Assembly (NCBI GenBank): GCA_020634455.1
Contig: JACKBQ010000002.1
Span: 372,001 to 436,000 of the forward strand
Direction: 5' to 3'
DNA length: 64,000 nt
Source of the DNA: Ardenticatenaceae bacterium
Lineage (GTDB): Bacteria > Chloroflexota > Anaerolineae > Promineifilales > Promineifilaceae
The position numbers and the translations under genes are program-made. The notes beneath the pieces were generated by a model that worked only from the letters and a program-made list of their open reading frames with translations, was not told the DNA's origin and searched no databases. Position 1 is the first letter of the stretch; the number at the start of each line of letters is the position of its first letter. Below, piece after piece: positions 16,606 through 25,235 of this stretch.

Positions 16606-17082
16606 CTACAAAACGGCCGCCATCACCTTTACCATCGCTTCCATCGCGTTCATCTGGCGGGGGCGCACAGGGGGCAGGCTTTGACGGTCAGGGCGCAACG
16701 ATTGGGCTTCGCGCAGGTAAACATGCACGATCTCTTTTGCGTTGCGGCTAGTGTTCCAATGAATCAGCACGCGAATGCACATCGGCAGGCCGCCGGGCAC
16801 ATCCATTTCATGGCCGCACATCAGGGCCACATCGGCCCAGCCCAGCTGGCGGGCGGCGAGGGCAGGGTAGGTGGCGTTCAGGTCAGGGGTGGTGGTGAAG
16901 TAGACGCTGGCTACGTCATCGGGGTGCATATCGTTGCGCTTGATGATTACTTGCAGCAGCTCCCGCGTGGCCGCCAAAATGGCATCCTCGCTGTTTTCGG
17001 TAACGGTAACTGCGCCGCGCACGCCCCGGCAGACAGTGGGTTGTTGTTCTGAGGAATTGTTGATGAGTCCGTTTAAATTCAT
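16606..17082 (-). CDS. aroH: chorismate mutase, AroH class
   Basis: Converts chorismate to prephenate, towards Phe and Tyr. The 158-residue protein has the monofunctional AroH fold with VRGAVTV near residue 20, the ATYPALAARQLGW segment and LRPDR near the C-terminus, where the family binds substrate. The ATG at 17082 is chosen because GGAGAAGG lies immediately upstream; a longer frame to 17184 runs through a palindromic repeat and the attenuator region. The gene is followed by aroF, so the first shikimate step and the Phe/Tyr branch point are co-expressed. An attenuator-like hairpin and a palindromic element precede it. Confidence 0.92.
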   Translation of the reverse strand: MNLNGLINNSSEQQPTVCRGVRGAVTVTENSEDAILAATRELLQVIIKRNDMHPDDVASVYFTTTPDLNATYPALAARQLGWADVALMCGHEMDVPGGLPMCIRVLIHWNTSRNAKEIVHVYLREAQSLRPDRQSLPPVRPRQMNAMEAMVKVMAAVL

Positions 17083-17106
17083 TTTTCCTTCTCCTTGAAT
17101 TTTGAG

Positions 17107-17164
17107 AAAACCTCCCGGAGGTTTTGCTCGCGGTTTGCTTTTGATGCTGAACCTCCGGGAGGTT
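17107..17164. repeat. CCTCCCGGAGG element, copy 1, in aroH leader
   Basis: AACCTCCCGGAGGTT and its inverse AACCTCCGGGAGGTT are separated by about 28 bp. Each half is itself nearly palindromic. The element ends 24 bp before the aroH start codon. A second copy sits at 32784-32840, in front of sixA. Confidence 0.75.
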
Positions 17165-17179
17165 GCTTGCTGCCGAATA

Positions 17180-17213
17180 AACAAAAAAGACGCGGCTTTG
17201 CGGGCCGCGTCTT
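17180..17213 (-). terminator. attenuator-like hairpin upstream of aroH-aroF
   Basis: On the minus strand, AAGACGCGG pairs with CCGCGTCTT across a short CCCGCAAAG-type loop and runs into TTTTTTG. It lies about 100 bp before the aroH start codon and about 100 bp after a TATACT (17308-17313), so transcription from there must pass it before reaching the gene. This is the position of a transcription attenuator. No leader peptide rich in aromatic codons and no T-box signature were found. Confidence 0.65.
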
Positions 17214-17411
17214 GCTGATTACTGTGTCGTTTTGCCTGTGCTTTTCTAGCGCGTAACGACCTCCTCGCAATTGCGGCGGGGTTGGGTGCTAAAAAAGTAA
17301 AAATAAAAGTATACAGGCTTCGTTAACATGATGGGGCGCACTATAGCAGTTAGATGGGGATGCGTCAAGGCGCAAAAGTGGGCAATTTGGAAATTGGGGT
17401 GTTAACGGGGG

Positions 17412-17506
17412 AAACCTGACAGGTCTGTGAACTAATTTCGCCATTTGATTCCTTTGGGAAGCCAAGTCTCTTAATGGCGAAGATGGGTTGTAGACCTGTC
17501 AGGTTT
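17412..17506. repeat. ACCTGACAGGT inverted repeat, copy 1
   Basis: AAACCTGACAGGTCT at 17412-17426 is the exact reverse complement of AGACCTGTCAGGTTT at 17492-17506. It sits 8 bp beyond the cyclophilin stop codon. A second copy is at 48613-48670, also just beyond a gene end. Confidence 0.8.
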
Positions 17507-17513
17507 TGCGTGC

Positions 17514-17996
17514 TTACGATTCGGTGATGGTAACTTTGGTCATTTTGTCGCCTTGCTTGATGCTGTTGACGACGTCCATGCCACTGGTTACTTTGCCGAA
17601 GACGGTGTGACGGCCGTCTAGATGCGGCTGTGGCGAGTGGGTGATGAAAAACTGGGAGCCGTTGGTGCCGGGGCCAGCGTTGGCCATGGACAGATAGCCC
17701 GTGCCGTGCTTGTGCGGATTGCCCACAAACTCGTCTTTGAAGCGGTAGCCAGGACCACCGCTACCGGTACCGGTGGGGTCGCCACCCTGGATGACGAAGT
17801 TGGGAATAACGCGGTGGAAGGTGACGCCATTGTAAAAGCCTTCACGCGCCAGAAACACGAAGTTGTTGACGGTGACGGGGGCGGCGTCGGCAAACAGTTC
17901 AATTTCGATGGTGCCTTTGTTGGTTTCCATCGAAACTGCGTAACTTTTTTTAAGGTCAATTTGCAGGTCCGGGGGGGATTGCCATTGTTTAGCCAT
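17514..17996 (-). CDS. ppiB: peptidyl-prolyl cis-trans isomerase, cyclophilin type
   Basis: A 160-residue cytoplasmic cyclophilin that speeds proline isomerisation during folding. The family signature is complete: FHRVIPNFVIQGGDPTGTG, SQFFIT and LDGRHTVFGKV, including the catalytic Arg in FHR and the His of HTVFG. AGGAG stands just before the ATG. No signal peptide is present. Confidence 0.93.
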   Translation of the reverse strand: MAKQWQSPPDLQIDLKKSYAVSMETNKGTIEIELFADAAPVTVNNFVFLAREGFYNGVTFHRVIPNFVIQGGDPTGTGSGGPGYRFKDEFVGNPHKHGTGYLSMANAGPGTNGSQFFITHSPQPHLDGRHTVFGKVTSGMDVVNSIKQGDKMTKVTITES

Positions 17997-18156
17997 TAAA
18001 CTCTCCTAATGTTTTAGTAAAATCCGCAGATTACGCAGATTACGCAGATTTTTTGTCTTTTGGTAAAAAGTTTTAGCGGATTCATGGTTGGTACGGCCGT
18101 TCCTCGACCGCTTAGTATTCGTGCCTGATTATAACATCAAAAAATTGCTATAAGAA

Positions 18157-18227
18157 TGGGACACTGATTTACACAGATTTTCACTGATTTTTCTTATCTG
18201 TGTAAATCAGTATTTATCCGTGTCCCA
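18157..18227. repeat. long hairpin repeat downstream of the kinase gene
   Basis: GGGACACTGATTTACACAGA at 18158 onward is matched by TCTGTGTAAATCAGT and CCGTGTCCC at 18197-18226, with an AT-rich loop. It lies 8 bp past the kinase stop codon and could serve as its terminator. The preceding gap also has a triple GCAGATTAC repeat at 18025-18050. Confidence 0.7.
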
Positions 18228-18234
18228 TTAAAAA

Positions 18235-20043
18235 TTAGCGATTGTGCGGTAAGAAGGTAAGCTGCTGGGGCTGCTGGATGAGCCAGCCTGCGGGGTGGCA
18301 GTGCAGCCTGTCGCTGGGGGTGAGCGGCTGGGGGAAATTGGTTTGTAGGAACGGGAAATGGTTTACGGCCGTTTCCCAACCATCCTCCCCCAAATCCCAA
18401 CTTTGCTGCCACTGGGCCTGGTGGTTGAAGGTTTGCACGCTGATCTGGGTTTGTCCAGTGGCCACCAGCTTTTGCACGACGCCAATCTGGTGGGGGGCAA
18501 AGGCGAGCGCCGCCTGGGTGAGGTAGCTGTTTGGCGGTTGGGTGGCGGGTAACGGCCGTTCCGTGCCGTCTGGCCCAATGGTGAAGAAGCGGTGCTGGGC
18601 AAAAATGCGGTGGAACCCGGCGATGCGGTCGCTGTGCGGATCGCCGAAGAGCTGGGTTTGCGCCTGATGGGCCGTGCCGATCGGTTCTTCCAGATAGCTG
18701 CCGCTGCGCACCGTGCCGCGCATGATCCAGCCGCCGCTGATGCGGTAAAGATGGTGCGGCGTGGTGGCAAAAACGGCCGAATCTCTGAACATCGCCGTCT
18801 CCAGGAGCGTGACCTGTTGGGGCTGTGCCGCGTGGATGTCTAGCAGCAAAAGCTGGGGGCGGTGCGGCAGATTGACGACGAGGAAATCGTGGCCGTTGGG
18901 CAGGGTGAACGCGCCGAAGCGGTAGCCGGGCTGGCCGCTGAACAGCGCCTCGTCGCTAAGCTGGCCGCCGATGCCTGCGCGAACCAATCGCACCTGGTTG
19001 CCCTGGCGGTAAATGATGAGGAGACGGCCGTTTGGCTGCGTAAACACTGCCTCGATGAAGCCATCTACGCGCAGCAGCGTGCGCGGGCCAGAGCCAGCGG
19101 CGGGTGGAGTGGGCACAGGCGTAGGATGGCTGCACGTGGGGCAGCCGCGTCGGTTGGCGGGGAAATCGAGGCCGCAGTGGGGGCAGGTGCGTAAAATTTG
19201 GGCGTATTGCTGGAGGAGTTGGATTGGAAACGGCCGTCGCTGCCCGCGGGCAAACGTTTGGTGCAGATGGTGCAGCAGGTCGTCGGAGAGGGTTTCTGGC
19301 GGGCGGGCGTTGGGCGGCCGGGTGACGTCGGCGTCGAACAGGCTGATGCCTGCCGTGGCCCGCGCCTGGATCGTTTTGTGCTGCCGGTGGACGCCGCCGT
19401 AGGGATGCACCTGGAGCAAACTTTTGACCAGCAGGACGGCGTAGGCGTACCAGTCGGTGAGGGGGGTGAAATACGGCCGTTCGCCAAAATTCGTCACGTG
19501 GTAAAGCGTCGGGTCCAGAAAGGCAGGCATCGCTACCGGGCAGGGAAAGTTGCCGAACTGGTAGCTGTCTACATCAATCCAGAAGGCGTCGCTGTCGTTT
19601 TGGGCAGGTGGCGTGAAGAAAATGTTCGTCTCGTTCAGGTCCCCCACCACGATTTGCAGCTGGTGCAGGCGGCTGAGCGTCTGGTGCAGCCGCTGAAGCA
19701 AGGGCACGATTTGGCCGGTACGCAGGGCGTGCTGCTGCCAAAAATTGGGCTGGCTCAGCCGTTTGAATGGTTGGGCGTGGGCGGGCAGTTTGGCCATTTG
19801 CAGGCCGATGAGCTGGCCAGATTTGTCGTGGACGGGGGCGCAGGGGGCCAAAATATCGGGCGGCAGCGGCCATTTTTGGGCAAACCAGTGGTGCAGTTTG
19901 GCTTGATGAGTGGGTGTGGGCTGGTGGTACAGTTTTACGGCCGTATTGCCCAACCCAAACACCATCCCCTCACCGCCGGACTGGATGAGGTCGGCGGCGT
20001 CGAGCTGGTGGCGTTGGTTTTGGATGTAGATTGTGTGGGTCAT
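18235..20043 (-). CDS. Ser/Thr protein kinase-like protein with zinc ribbon and propeller-like C-terminus
   Basis: A 602-residue protein. The kinase domain spans about 15-280: glycine loop G-G-E-G-M-V-F-G (23-30), K37 in AVKLY, catalytic loop V-V-G-D-L-N-E-T-N (D135, N140) and D157-V-D in place of DFG. The HRD arginine is missing, as in many TerY-P-type kinases. A zinc ribbon follows (C287-x-x-C290, C301-x-x-C304), then about 290 residues of beta-rich repeats. It lies directly downstream of a PP2C phosphatase gene, so the two probably act on the same targets. No vWA partner is adjacent, unlike a full TerY-P triad. No transmembrane segment was seen. Confidence 0.75.
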   Translation of the reverse strand: MTHTIYIQNQRHQLDAADLIQSGGEGMVFGLGNTAVKLYHQPTPTHQAKLHHWFAQKWPLPPDILAPCAPVHDKSGQLIGLQMAKLPAHAQPFKRLSQPNFWQQHALRTGQIVPLLQRLHQTLSRLHQLQIVVGDLNETNIFFTPPAQNDSDAFWIDVDSYQFGNFPCPVAMPAFLDPTLYHVTNFGERPYFTPLTDWYAYAVLLVKSLLQVHPYGGVHRQHKTIQARATAGISLFDADVTRPPNARPPETLSDDLLHHLHQTFARGQRRPFPIQLLQQYAQILRTCPHCGLDFPANRRGCPTCSHPTPVPTPPAAGSGPRTLLRVDGFIEAVFTQPNGRLLIIYRQGNQVRLVRAGIGGQLSDEALFSGQPGYRFGAFTLPNGHDFLVVNLPHRPQLLLLDIHAAQPQQVTLLETAMFRDSAVFATTPHHLYRISGGWIMRGTVRSGSYLEEPIGTAHQAQTQLFGDPHSDRIAGFHRIFAQHRFFTIGPDGTERPLPATQPPNSYLTQAALAFAPHQIGVVQKLVATGQTQISVQTFNHQAQWQQSWDLGEDGWETAVNHFPFLQTNFPQPLTPSDRLHCHPAGWLIQQPQQLTFLPHNR

Positions 20044-20054
20044 GTATGTTTCGT

Positions 20055-20083
20055 GTAGAGACGTTGCATTGCAACGTCTCTAC
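20055..20083. repeat. 29-bp palindrome forming the phosphatase stop codon
   Basis: Perfect 14-bp arms (GTAGAGACGTTGCA and its reverse complement) flank one base. It lies between the phosphatase and kinase genes, and its last bases supply the TAG stop of the phosphatase gene. Confidence 0.85.
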
Positions 20084-20811
20084 GATTGGTGCCAAATGGC
20101 CACTGCGCCGTCGTCGTCAAACTGGCCGCGCTGTTGGGACTGGACGTTGAGCCAGCGCTGCAAGGCCAGAGCCGAACGAGGATCATTGAGCTGTTCAAGT
20201 AACGCAGCTTGCCAGCCGTCCGTGGCCACGGCCAGCCAGCGCAGTTCCCCCGGTTGGGGCACAAAGGCGAGTTGGAAGTTGGTTTGTTCGGGATTGGGCT
20301 GGAGCAGTTGATAAGCCAGGTAGTCGGGCTGGTTGTTGCTGTTTAGCTGGCAAATGGCTCCGTTTGCTACCAGAAAGCCATCCCCTTGCCAGAAGAAGAC
20401 GGCCGTTTCGGCCGTGCGCACAAAGCCAACCAGGGTGGTCAACAGCCGGGTGGCAACGAACTGGCGGCGAGCAGCTTCTGGGATGTGGGCGGTGAGCTGT
20501 TGCAAGAAGGTGTGCGCCGCCAGATGCAGATCAGCCAACACATCTTCGACCGTTTGCGGGCAGATGGGGGTGGGCAGGGCGACCAATTTTTGGCTGAGAA
20601 ATTCCAGGGCGAATTGGCCGAGTAGGTTGGCTCCGGTTTCGTTGTGGGAAGGTGCGGAACGACCGTTCGCCACAAATTTGCTGCCGCAGCCATCGCACAC
20701 CAGACCAATGGCGAGGTGCGGTGCGGGGCTGGCGGTGGCGGCAAAATCCTGGCAGTTGTGCTGCATCAGGCGGTGGGCGCGGCCCAAAATGGTGGCGTGG
20801 TTGATCATCAT
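20080..20811 (-). CDS. PP2C-family protein phosphatase
   Basis: A 243-residue stand-alone PP2C domain expected to dephosphorylate Ser/Thr. Metal-binding motifs are present: Q-D-F near 21, C-D-G-C-G-S (D40), Q-G-D-G-F-L, ATDGW and the final F-D-D-D-G-A-V. The start at 20811 has AAAGGAA upstream. It is the first gene of a two-gene unit with the kinase (gap 36 bp), driven by the promoter at 20859-20887. The pair looks like a reversible phosphorylation switch, with targets unknown. Confidence 0.8.
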   Translation of the reverse strand: MMINHATILGRAHRLMQHNCQDFAATASPAPHLAIGLVCDGCGSKFVANGRSAPSHNETGANLLGQFALEFLSQKLVALPTPICPQTVEDVLADLHLAAHTFLQQLTAHIPEAARRQFVATRLLTTLVGFVRTAETAVFFWQGDGFLVANGAICQLNSNNQPDYLAYQLLQPNPEQTNFQLAFVPQPGELRWLAVATDGWQAALLEQLNDPRSALALQRWLNVQSQQRGQFDDDGAVAIWHQS

Positions 20812-20858
20812 GTTTCCTTTGCGGTTCTTTTTCGTGTAAAAACAACACGAACAAAACT

Positions 20859-20887
20859 ATGATAGTGTTAAAAATACACTTTGTCAA
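20859..20887 (-). promoter_or_regulatory. sigma-70-type promoter for the phosphatase-kinase unit
   Basis: On the minus strand, TTGACA, a 17-bp spacer and TATCAT form a near-consensus promoter about 48 bp before the phosphatase start. The spacer and -10 edge contain an AGTGT-N7-ACACT inverted repeat that could bind a regulator, in the gap shared with the divergent histidine kinase. Confidence 0.75.
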
Positions 20888-21038
20888 CCACTGAATAGGA
20901 AAATTGATTAAGCAAAAACGGCCGTCCTCTCCTATAATATTCCAACCAGACGACCTGAAAAACGGCCGTTTGTCTGGAAGCTGGTTCAAAACCACTCAAA
21001 CAAACCCACCGAAACATTTGATACAAAGGAAGACCAGT

Positions 21039-23897
21039 ATGTCACCCTTTAATCATTTTAATAATTGGCAAAAGTATCTGCGGCAACTCACTGAACCTGC
21101 GGCTGAAGTGCAGCAGGGGGAAGAACGACAGTGGGCACGCTTGCTGGCTGGGTTATCCGTTGCCTTGTTAACGATGGGAATTTTTGTGGTAATTATCTGG
21201 ATTTTGATCAGCCCCAATTTTACGACCGCGCCGTACATTTCTGGCTTTGCGATCGCCGCAATATTCAGTATTTACCTGTTAAGCCGCACCCGGTATTACC
21301 AATTTGGCGCAGTATGCCTCATTGTATTATTGCTATTAATCGTGGGAGCCATTATTTTTACCGCGCCTGGTTCTTTAGTTGATCGTATGCGGGTGTTGTA
21401 TTTTTTGACCATTGCCGTTTTGTTGGCTTCGCTTTTCTTTTCGATACGAGGCTTGCTGTTGGTGATTGGGATCAGTTTGGTGGGAACGGCCGTATTCTTT
21501 TTTGTCCCTGAAGCGCCTTTTTCTGTTACCTATTCCTACATCGTCTTCATGGTTGTAATGTCAGCGCTGTTGATTCTGGCAACGGTCATGCGTAACGATT
21601 ATGTCAAGCGTCTGCATGAAAGCCAACGTCGCTATCACGCTTTATTCAACCAGTCCAACGACGCCGTCTGCATTTTTGGTCTGGATGGAAGGATTATTGA
21701 AGCCAATCAACATGCTGTCGCTTTGCTCGGTTACGCCCCAGAGGAATTGGTTGGCATGACATTTAGAGGGGTTGTGGTAGACAATGAATTGATTGAGAGT
21801 GAAAAGCTTTTCCAAAGGTTACGGGCTAACGAGCCTATACCAATTTACGAGCAGTGGGTAAAAAAGAAGGATGGTTCTCTGATTTTGGTTGAAAATAACG
21901 TGGAATTGGTGCAAGATGCCAATGGAAACCCATTACATATTCAATCCATCGCCCGCGATATTACCCTGCGCAAGCAAGCAGAGGCCGCTCTGCGAGCCAG
22001 TGAAGAGCGCTTTCGCCGACTGACTTTCCAATCCCCAGACACAATTTATATCCTCAACTTCACCAACTTCCAGATAGAGTTTATTAACAAAGATTCTTTT
22101 CTGGGATATACGCTGGCTGAACTGAAACAGTCAGGCTCTATTTTTAACAATGTGCATCCAACCGATCAGGCTCAAGTGGCGCATTATTGGGAAACGGTTA
22201 TGCAAAACCAGGAGATTAGTCCGCAGTCAGTAGATTATCGTCTTCAGCATAAAGACGGGCATTGGGAATGGATTCACAATCGTTCCATTGTGTTGGCTCA
22301 TACAGCGGAGGGCAAGCCATCTGAGGTTTTAATTGTGCTCACGCTTATTACTGACACAAAGCAGGTAGAAGAAAAGCTGCGCCAACAAGAAGAGTATGCT
22401 CGGATTTTAATTGAGCAAACCCCCATTGGCATTGTCACTGTAAATATGGATGGTGAAGTAACGGCCGCTAATCCCCGCAGCCTGGAAATTCTTGGTTCGC
22501 CAGGACTTTCGGCAACGCTTGGCCTCAACGTTCTGACCTTACCGCCAATTGTGGCAGCTGGTATCAGCCCCATGCTGGCTCAATCTCTGGCCACGGGAAA
22601 AAGCAATGAGATGGAAACCTGGTATACGTCAATTTGGGATAAGGCAACTTACCTTTTTATCCGGGCTGTGCCTTATTTTGATGGCTTGGGGCACCAAATT
22701 GGACTCATCATTTTGGTGGAGGATTTAACGCAACGCGAGCGAGCTGAAGAAGGTATGCGCCAGGCGCAGAAGTTGGAGAGTTTGGGCGTGTTGGCCGGGG
22801 GTATTGCCCACGATTTTAATAATTTGTTGGTGGCGATGCTGGGACAGGCGTCGTTGGCATTGGCCAAGCTTGCGCCGAAAAGCCCCGGACGGCCGCATGT
22901 TGAGAAAGCCGTGACGGCTGCCGAGCAGGCTGCCCGGCTTACGCAGCAACTGCTGGCATATTCCGGGCGTGGACAATTCCATGTGGATCTTCTGGATTTG
23001 AACGGGCTTATTGAAGAAAATTTACATCTGTTTACGGCAATGATTCCCAAGCAGATAATCTTAAAAACGACCCTGGCGGAATTGTTGCCACTGGTGGAAG
23101 TGGATATTGCTCAGATTCAACAGGTGGTTATGAACTTGATCATCAATGCCGTGGACGCTCTGGGTAGTGAAAGTGGCACCATTCAAATTGTGACCCGGAC
23201 GCAAATGGTAACCGAGGCAGATCATCAATTTTGGTATTACACATCTGTGCCGCTGGCTGAGGGTGTGTATGTGACGTTAGAGGTGAGTGATGATGGGCCA
23301 GGGATGAACCAGGAGACGGCCGTAAATATTTTTGATCCATTTTTTACCACCAAAGAAAAAGGACATGGCCTCGGTTTGGCGGCCGTTATTGGTATTGTGA
23401 AGGGCCACAACGGCGGCTTGACCGTTGAAAGTGCCGTTGGTCAGGGAACCACATTCAATCTGCTTTTACCGGCCAGCCAGAAGCAAGCAACGGCCGTTCC
23501 CCCAACCCCCAAGCCGAAGCCGACGACGCTCACCGGGGTCATTTTAGTCATTGACGACGAACAGGCTGTGCGTGAAGCTGTGACGGATATCTTAAGTTTG
23601 GTAGATGTGGTCGTGCTTTCAGCGGCGGACGGCCAAAGCGGGCTGGCGTTGTATCTGGAACATCAGGCAGAAATTTCGTTGGTGCTGTTAGACCTTTCCA
23701 TGCCAGGCTGGAGCGGCGAAAAGACAATGGAAGCCTTGCAGGCAGTGAATCCAAACGTGCAAATTATCGTTTCTTCTGGTTATAACGAGACGGAAGCCAT
23801 TCGGCGTTTTGCCAACAAGGGGTCAACCCGATTTCTAAAAAAGCCGTACAGTGCAAGTACGTTAATCGAAATGGTGCAAACTGGCTTGAGCCAGTGA
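21039..23897 (+). CDS. membrane-bound hybrid histidine kinase (PAS-PAS-PAS-HisKA-HATPase-REC)
   Basis: A 952-residue sensor. The ATG at 21039 follows AAAGGA; a longer frame from 20904 lacks support. Five to six hydrophobic segments occupy about residues 38-185. Three PAS domains follow (roughly 200-325, 325-450 and 455-565). The kinase core starts with G-G-I-A-H-D-F-N-N (phospho-acceptor H591), then N-box NLIINAVDAL and G-boxes DDGPGM and GHGLGLA. The C-terminal receiver has VIDDE, phospho-acceptor D885 in LLDLSMP, and a conserved Lys in LKKP. With no DNA-binding output domain, it must pass phosphate on to another protein. It is divergent from the phosphatase-kinase pair. Confidence 0.88.
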   Translation: MSPFNHFNNWQKYLRQLTEPAAEVQQGEERQWARLLAGLSVALLTMGIFVVIIWILISPNFTTAPYISGFAIAAIFSIYLLSRTRYYQFGAVCLIVLLLLIVGAIIFTAPGSLVDRMRVLYFLTIAVLLASLFFSIRGLLLVIGISLVGTAVFFFVPEAPFSVTYSYIVFMVVMSALLILATVMRNDYVKRLHESQRRYHALFNQSNDAVCIFGLDGRIIEANQHAVALLGYAPEELVGMTFRGVVVDNELIESEKLFQRLRANEPIPIYEQWVKKKDGSLILVENNVELVQDANGNPLHIQSIARDITLRKQAEAALRASEERFRRLTFQSPDTIYILNFTNFQIEFINKDSFLGYTLAELKQSGSIFNNVHPTDQAQVAHYWETVMQNQEISPQSVDYRLQHKDGHWEWIHNRSIVLAHTAEGKPSEVLIVLTLITDTKQVEEKLRQQEEYARILIEQTPIGIVTVNMDGEVTAANPRSLEILGSPGLSATLGLNVLTLPPIVAAGISPMLAQSLATGKSNEMETWYTSIWDKATYLFIRAVPYFDGLGHQIGLIILVEDLTQRERAEEGMRQAQKLESLGVLAGGIAHDFNNLLVAMLGQASLALAKLAPKSPGRPHVEKAVTAAEQAARLTQQLLAYSGRGQFHVDLLDLNGLIEENLHLFTAMIPKQIILKTTLAELLPLVEVDIAQIQQVVMNLIINAVDALGSESGTIQIVTRTQMVTEADHQFWYYTSVPLAEGVYVTLEVSDDGPGMNQETAVNIFDPFFTTKEKGHGLGLAAVIGIVKGHNGGLTVESAVGQGTTFNLLLPASQKQATAVPPTPKPKPTTLTGVILVIDDEQAVREAVTDILSLVDVVVLSAADGQSGLALYLEHQAEISLVLLDLSMPGWSGEKTMEALQAVNPNVQIIVSSGYNETEAIRRFANKGSTRFLKKPYSASTLIEMVQTGLSQ

Positions 23898-23975
23898 CCA
23901 AAAGCAAGGCGAAGATAGTCTCAATTATCGGGCTCGTCGGGACAGGTCACTGCTCATGGTTTTCCGACTGGAAAC

Positions 23976-25235
23976 TTATGATACCAACTGCTCGATGAGG
24001 CGAACGGCCGTCTTCAATCCATCTTCTTGCCTGATCTTTTCGCCGAGGACGGCCGTTTTTTGGCGCATGGTTGGGTCGGAAACGGCCGTTGCCATTGCCG
24101 TGGCTAACTTTTCGGCCGTGAGCGTTTGTTGGGGGGTGGGAGCCGGGCCAACCCCCAACATCTGGATTCGTTTTCCCCAATAAAACTGGTCAAACAAAAA
24201 CGGTGTCAGAATGTTGGAAATACCTGCCCAAAAACCAAAACCGGTTGTGCCGGAGCCGCCGTGGTGCACCACCGCCGCCAGTTGGGGGAACAGCCAGCGG
24301 TACGGTGCGTAATCCAGGGAAAAAATGGTGGGCGGCAGGTCGCGCTGCCCCAAACCTGCCCAGCCACTCTGCAAGATGAGCCGCTGCCCGGCACGCTGCG
24401 CCGCTTGCAGCACCAGCGCCGTCAGCCGCTGGGGGTCGCGCACGGCCATGCTGCCAAAGCTTACCAGAATCGGCGGCGGGCCGTCGGCCAAAAATTGCAC
24501 GAGTTCGTCTGGCGGTATCCAGTCTGGCTCGGTGGGTAGCCAGTAGCCAGTGTACTGCACATTTGGCCCCCAATCTGCCGGGCGGGGTACGATGTGTGGA
24601 CTAAAGCCCAGCAGGGTGGGGGTGTGGTTGAGCGGATGAAAATTGCCGAGGAACGGCCGTTTCCCCAAGCCCAACACGTTTTGCCGCCACTGGTTCACCG
24701 AGCGGCGAAAACCAGACCAGACGAGCTGCTCTGCCAGCCGGTAGGTGAGGGCGTTGTAGCCGGGCAAAAATGAGGGCCAGGTGGGGAAAGCTACCATCGG
24801 GAAGGCGCGGGTGCGCAGCATGGGAATGACGGCGATGTTGATGAGGGGGATTTGCAGCTTTTCGGCCAGGGAACGGCCGTACAAACTTGCGGGTAGCTGG
24901 TTGATGATGCCGTCCGTGTGCCAAAGGTCTGGCTGGGACAGCAGGTTGGTAATGCCGTCGGTAAGCTGCCAGAATGTTTGGCGCAGCGCCCGATACTGCT
25001 TGAGCACATTTTGTCCCGATTCCAGCAGCGCCAGCCCGCCACTGCTGGCCAGCAGCGCTTCAGCGTCTCCCGGCACGGCGGCAAAATCAAGGCCAAACCG
25101 GGCCACCAGCGGTGCGAAACTGGCAAAGGTGATTAGCCGCACCCGGTAGCCAGCTTGTTGCAAAGCAGCGCCCAAAATCACGCTGGGGAACACATCGCCG
25201 CGAGAGCCAAGAGCCAGCAGGGTGAGGTGTTTCAT
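23976..25235 (-). CDS. GT1-family glycosyltransferase (UGT/MGT type)
   Basis: A 419-residue GT-B enzyme. The N-terminal G-S-R-G-D-V-F-P motif and the C-terminal donor-site signature VVHHGGSGTT match sterol/macrolide-type glucosyltransferases that use UDP- or dTDP-sugars. No membrane segment is seen. The start overlaps the stop of the GNAT gene by ATGA, so translation is coupled. A paralogue of the same length lies at 42875-44134. The acceptor is unknown (a lipid, polyketide or macrolide-like metabolite is possible). Confidence 0.85.
   Translation of the reverse strand: MKHLTLLALGSRGDVFPSVILGAALQQAGYRVRLITFASFAPLVARFGLDFAAVPGDAEALLASSGGLALLESGQNVLKQYRALRQTFWQLTDGITNLLSQPDLWHTDGIINQLPASLYGRSLAEKLQIPLINIAVIPMLRTRAFPMVAFPTWPSFLPGYNALTYRLAEQLVWSGFRRSVNQWRQNVLGLGKRPFLGNFHPLNHTPTLLGFSPHIVPRPADWGPNVQYTGYWLPTEPDWIPPDELVQFLADGPPPILVSFGSMAVRDPQRLTALVLQAAQRAGQRLILQSGWAGLGQRDLPPTIFSLDYAPYRWLFPQLAAVVHHGGSGTTGFGFWAGISNILTPFLFDQFYWGKRIQMLGVGPAPTPQQTLTAEKLATAMATAVSDPTMRQKTAVLGEKIRQEDGLKTAVRLIEQLVS

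Noticed and set aside
17165..17330. T-box or aromatic leader peptide before aroH
   Set aside because: No T-box consensus and no run of Trp, Phe or Tyr codons in a short frame with a ribosome site.
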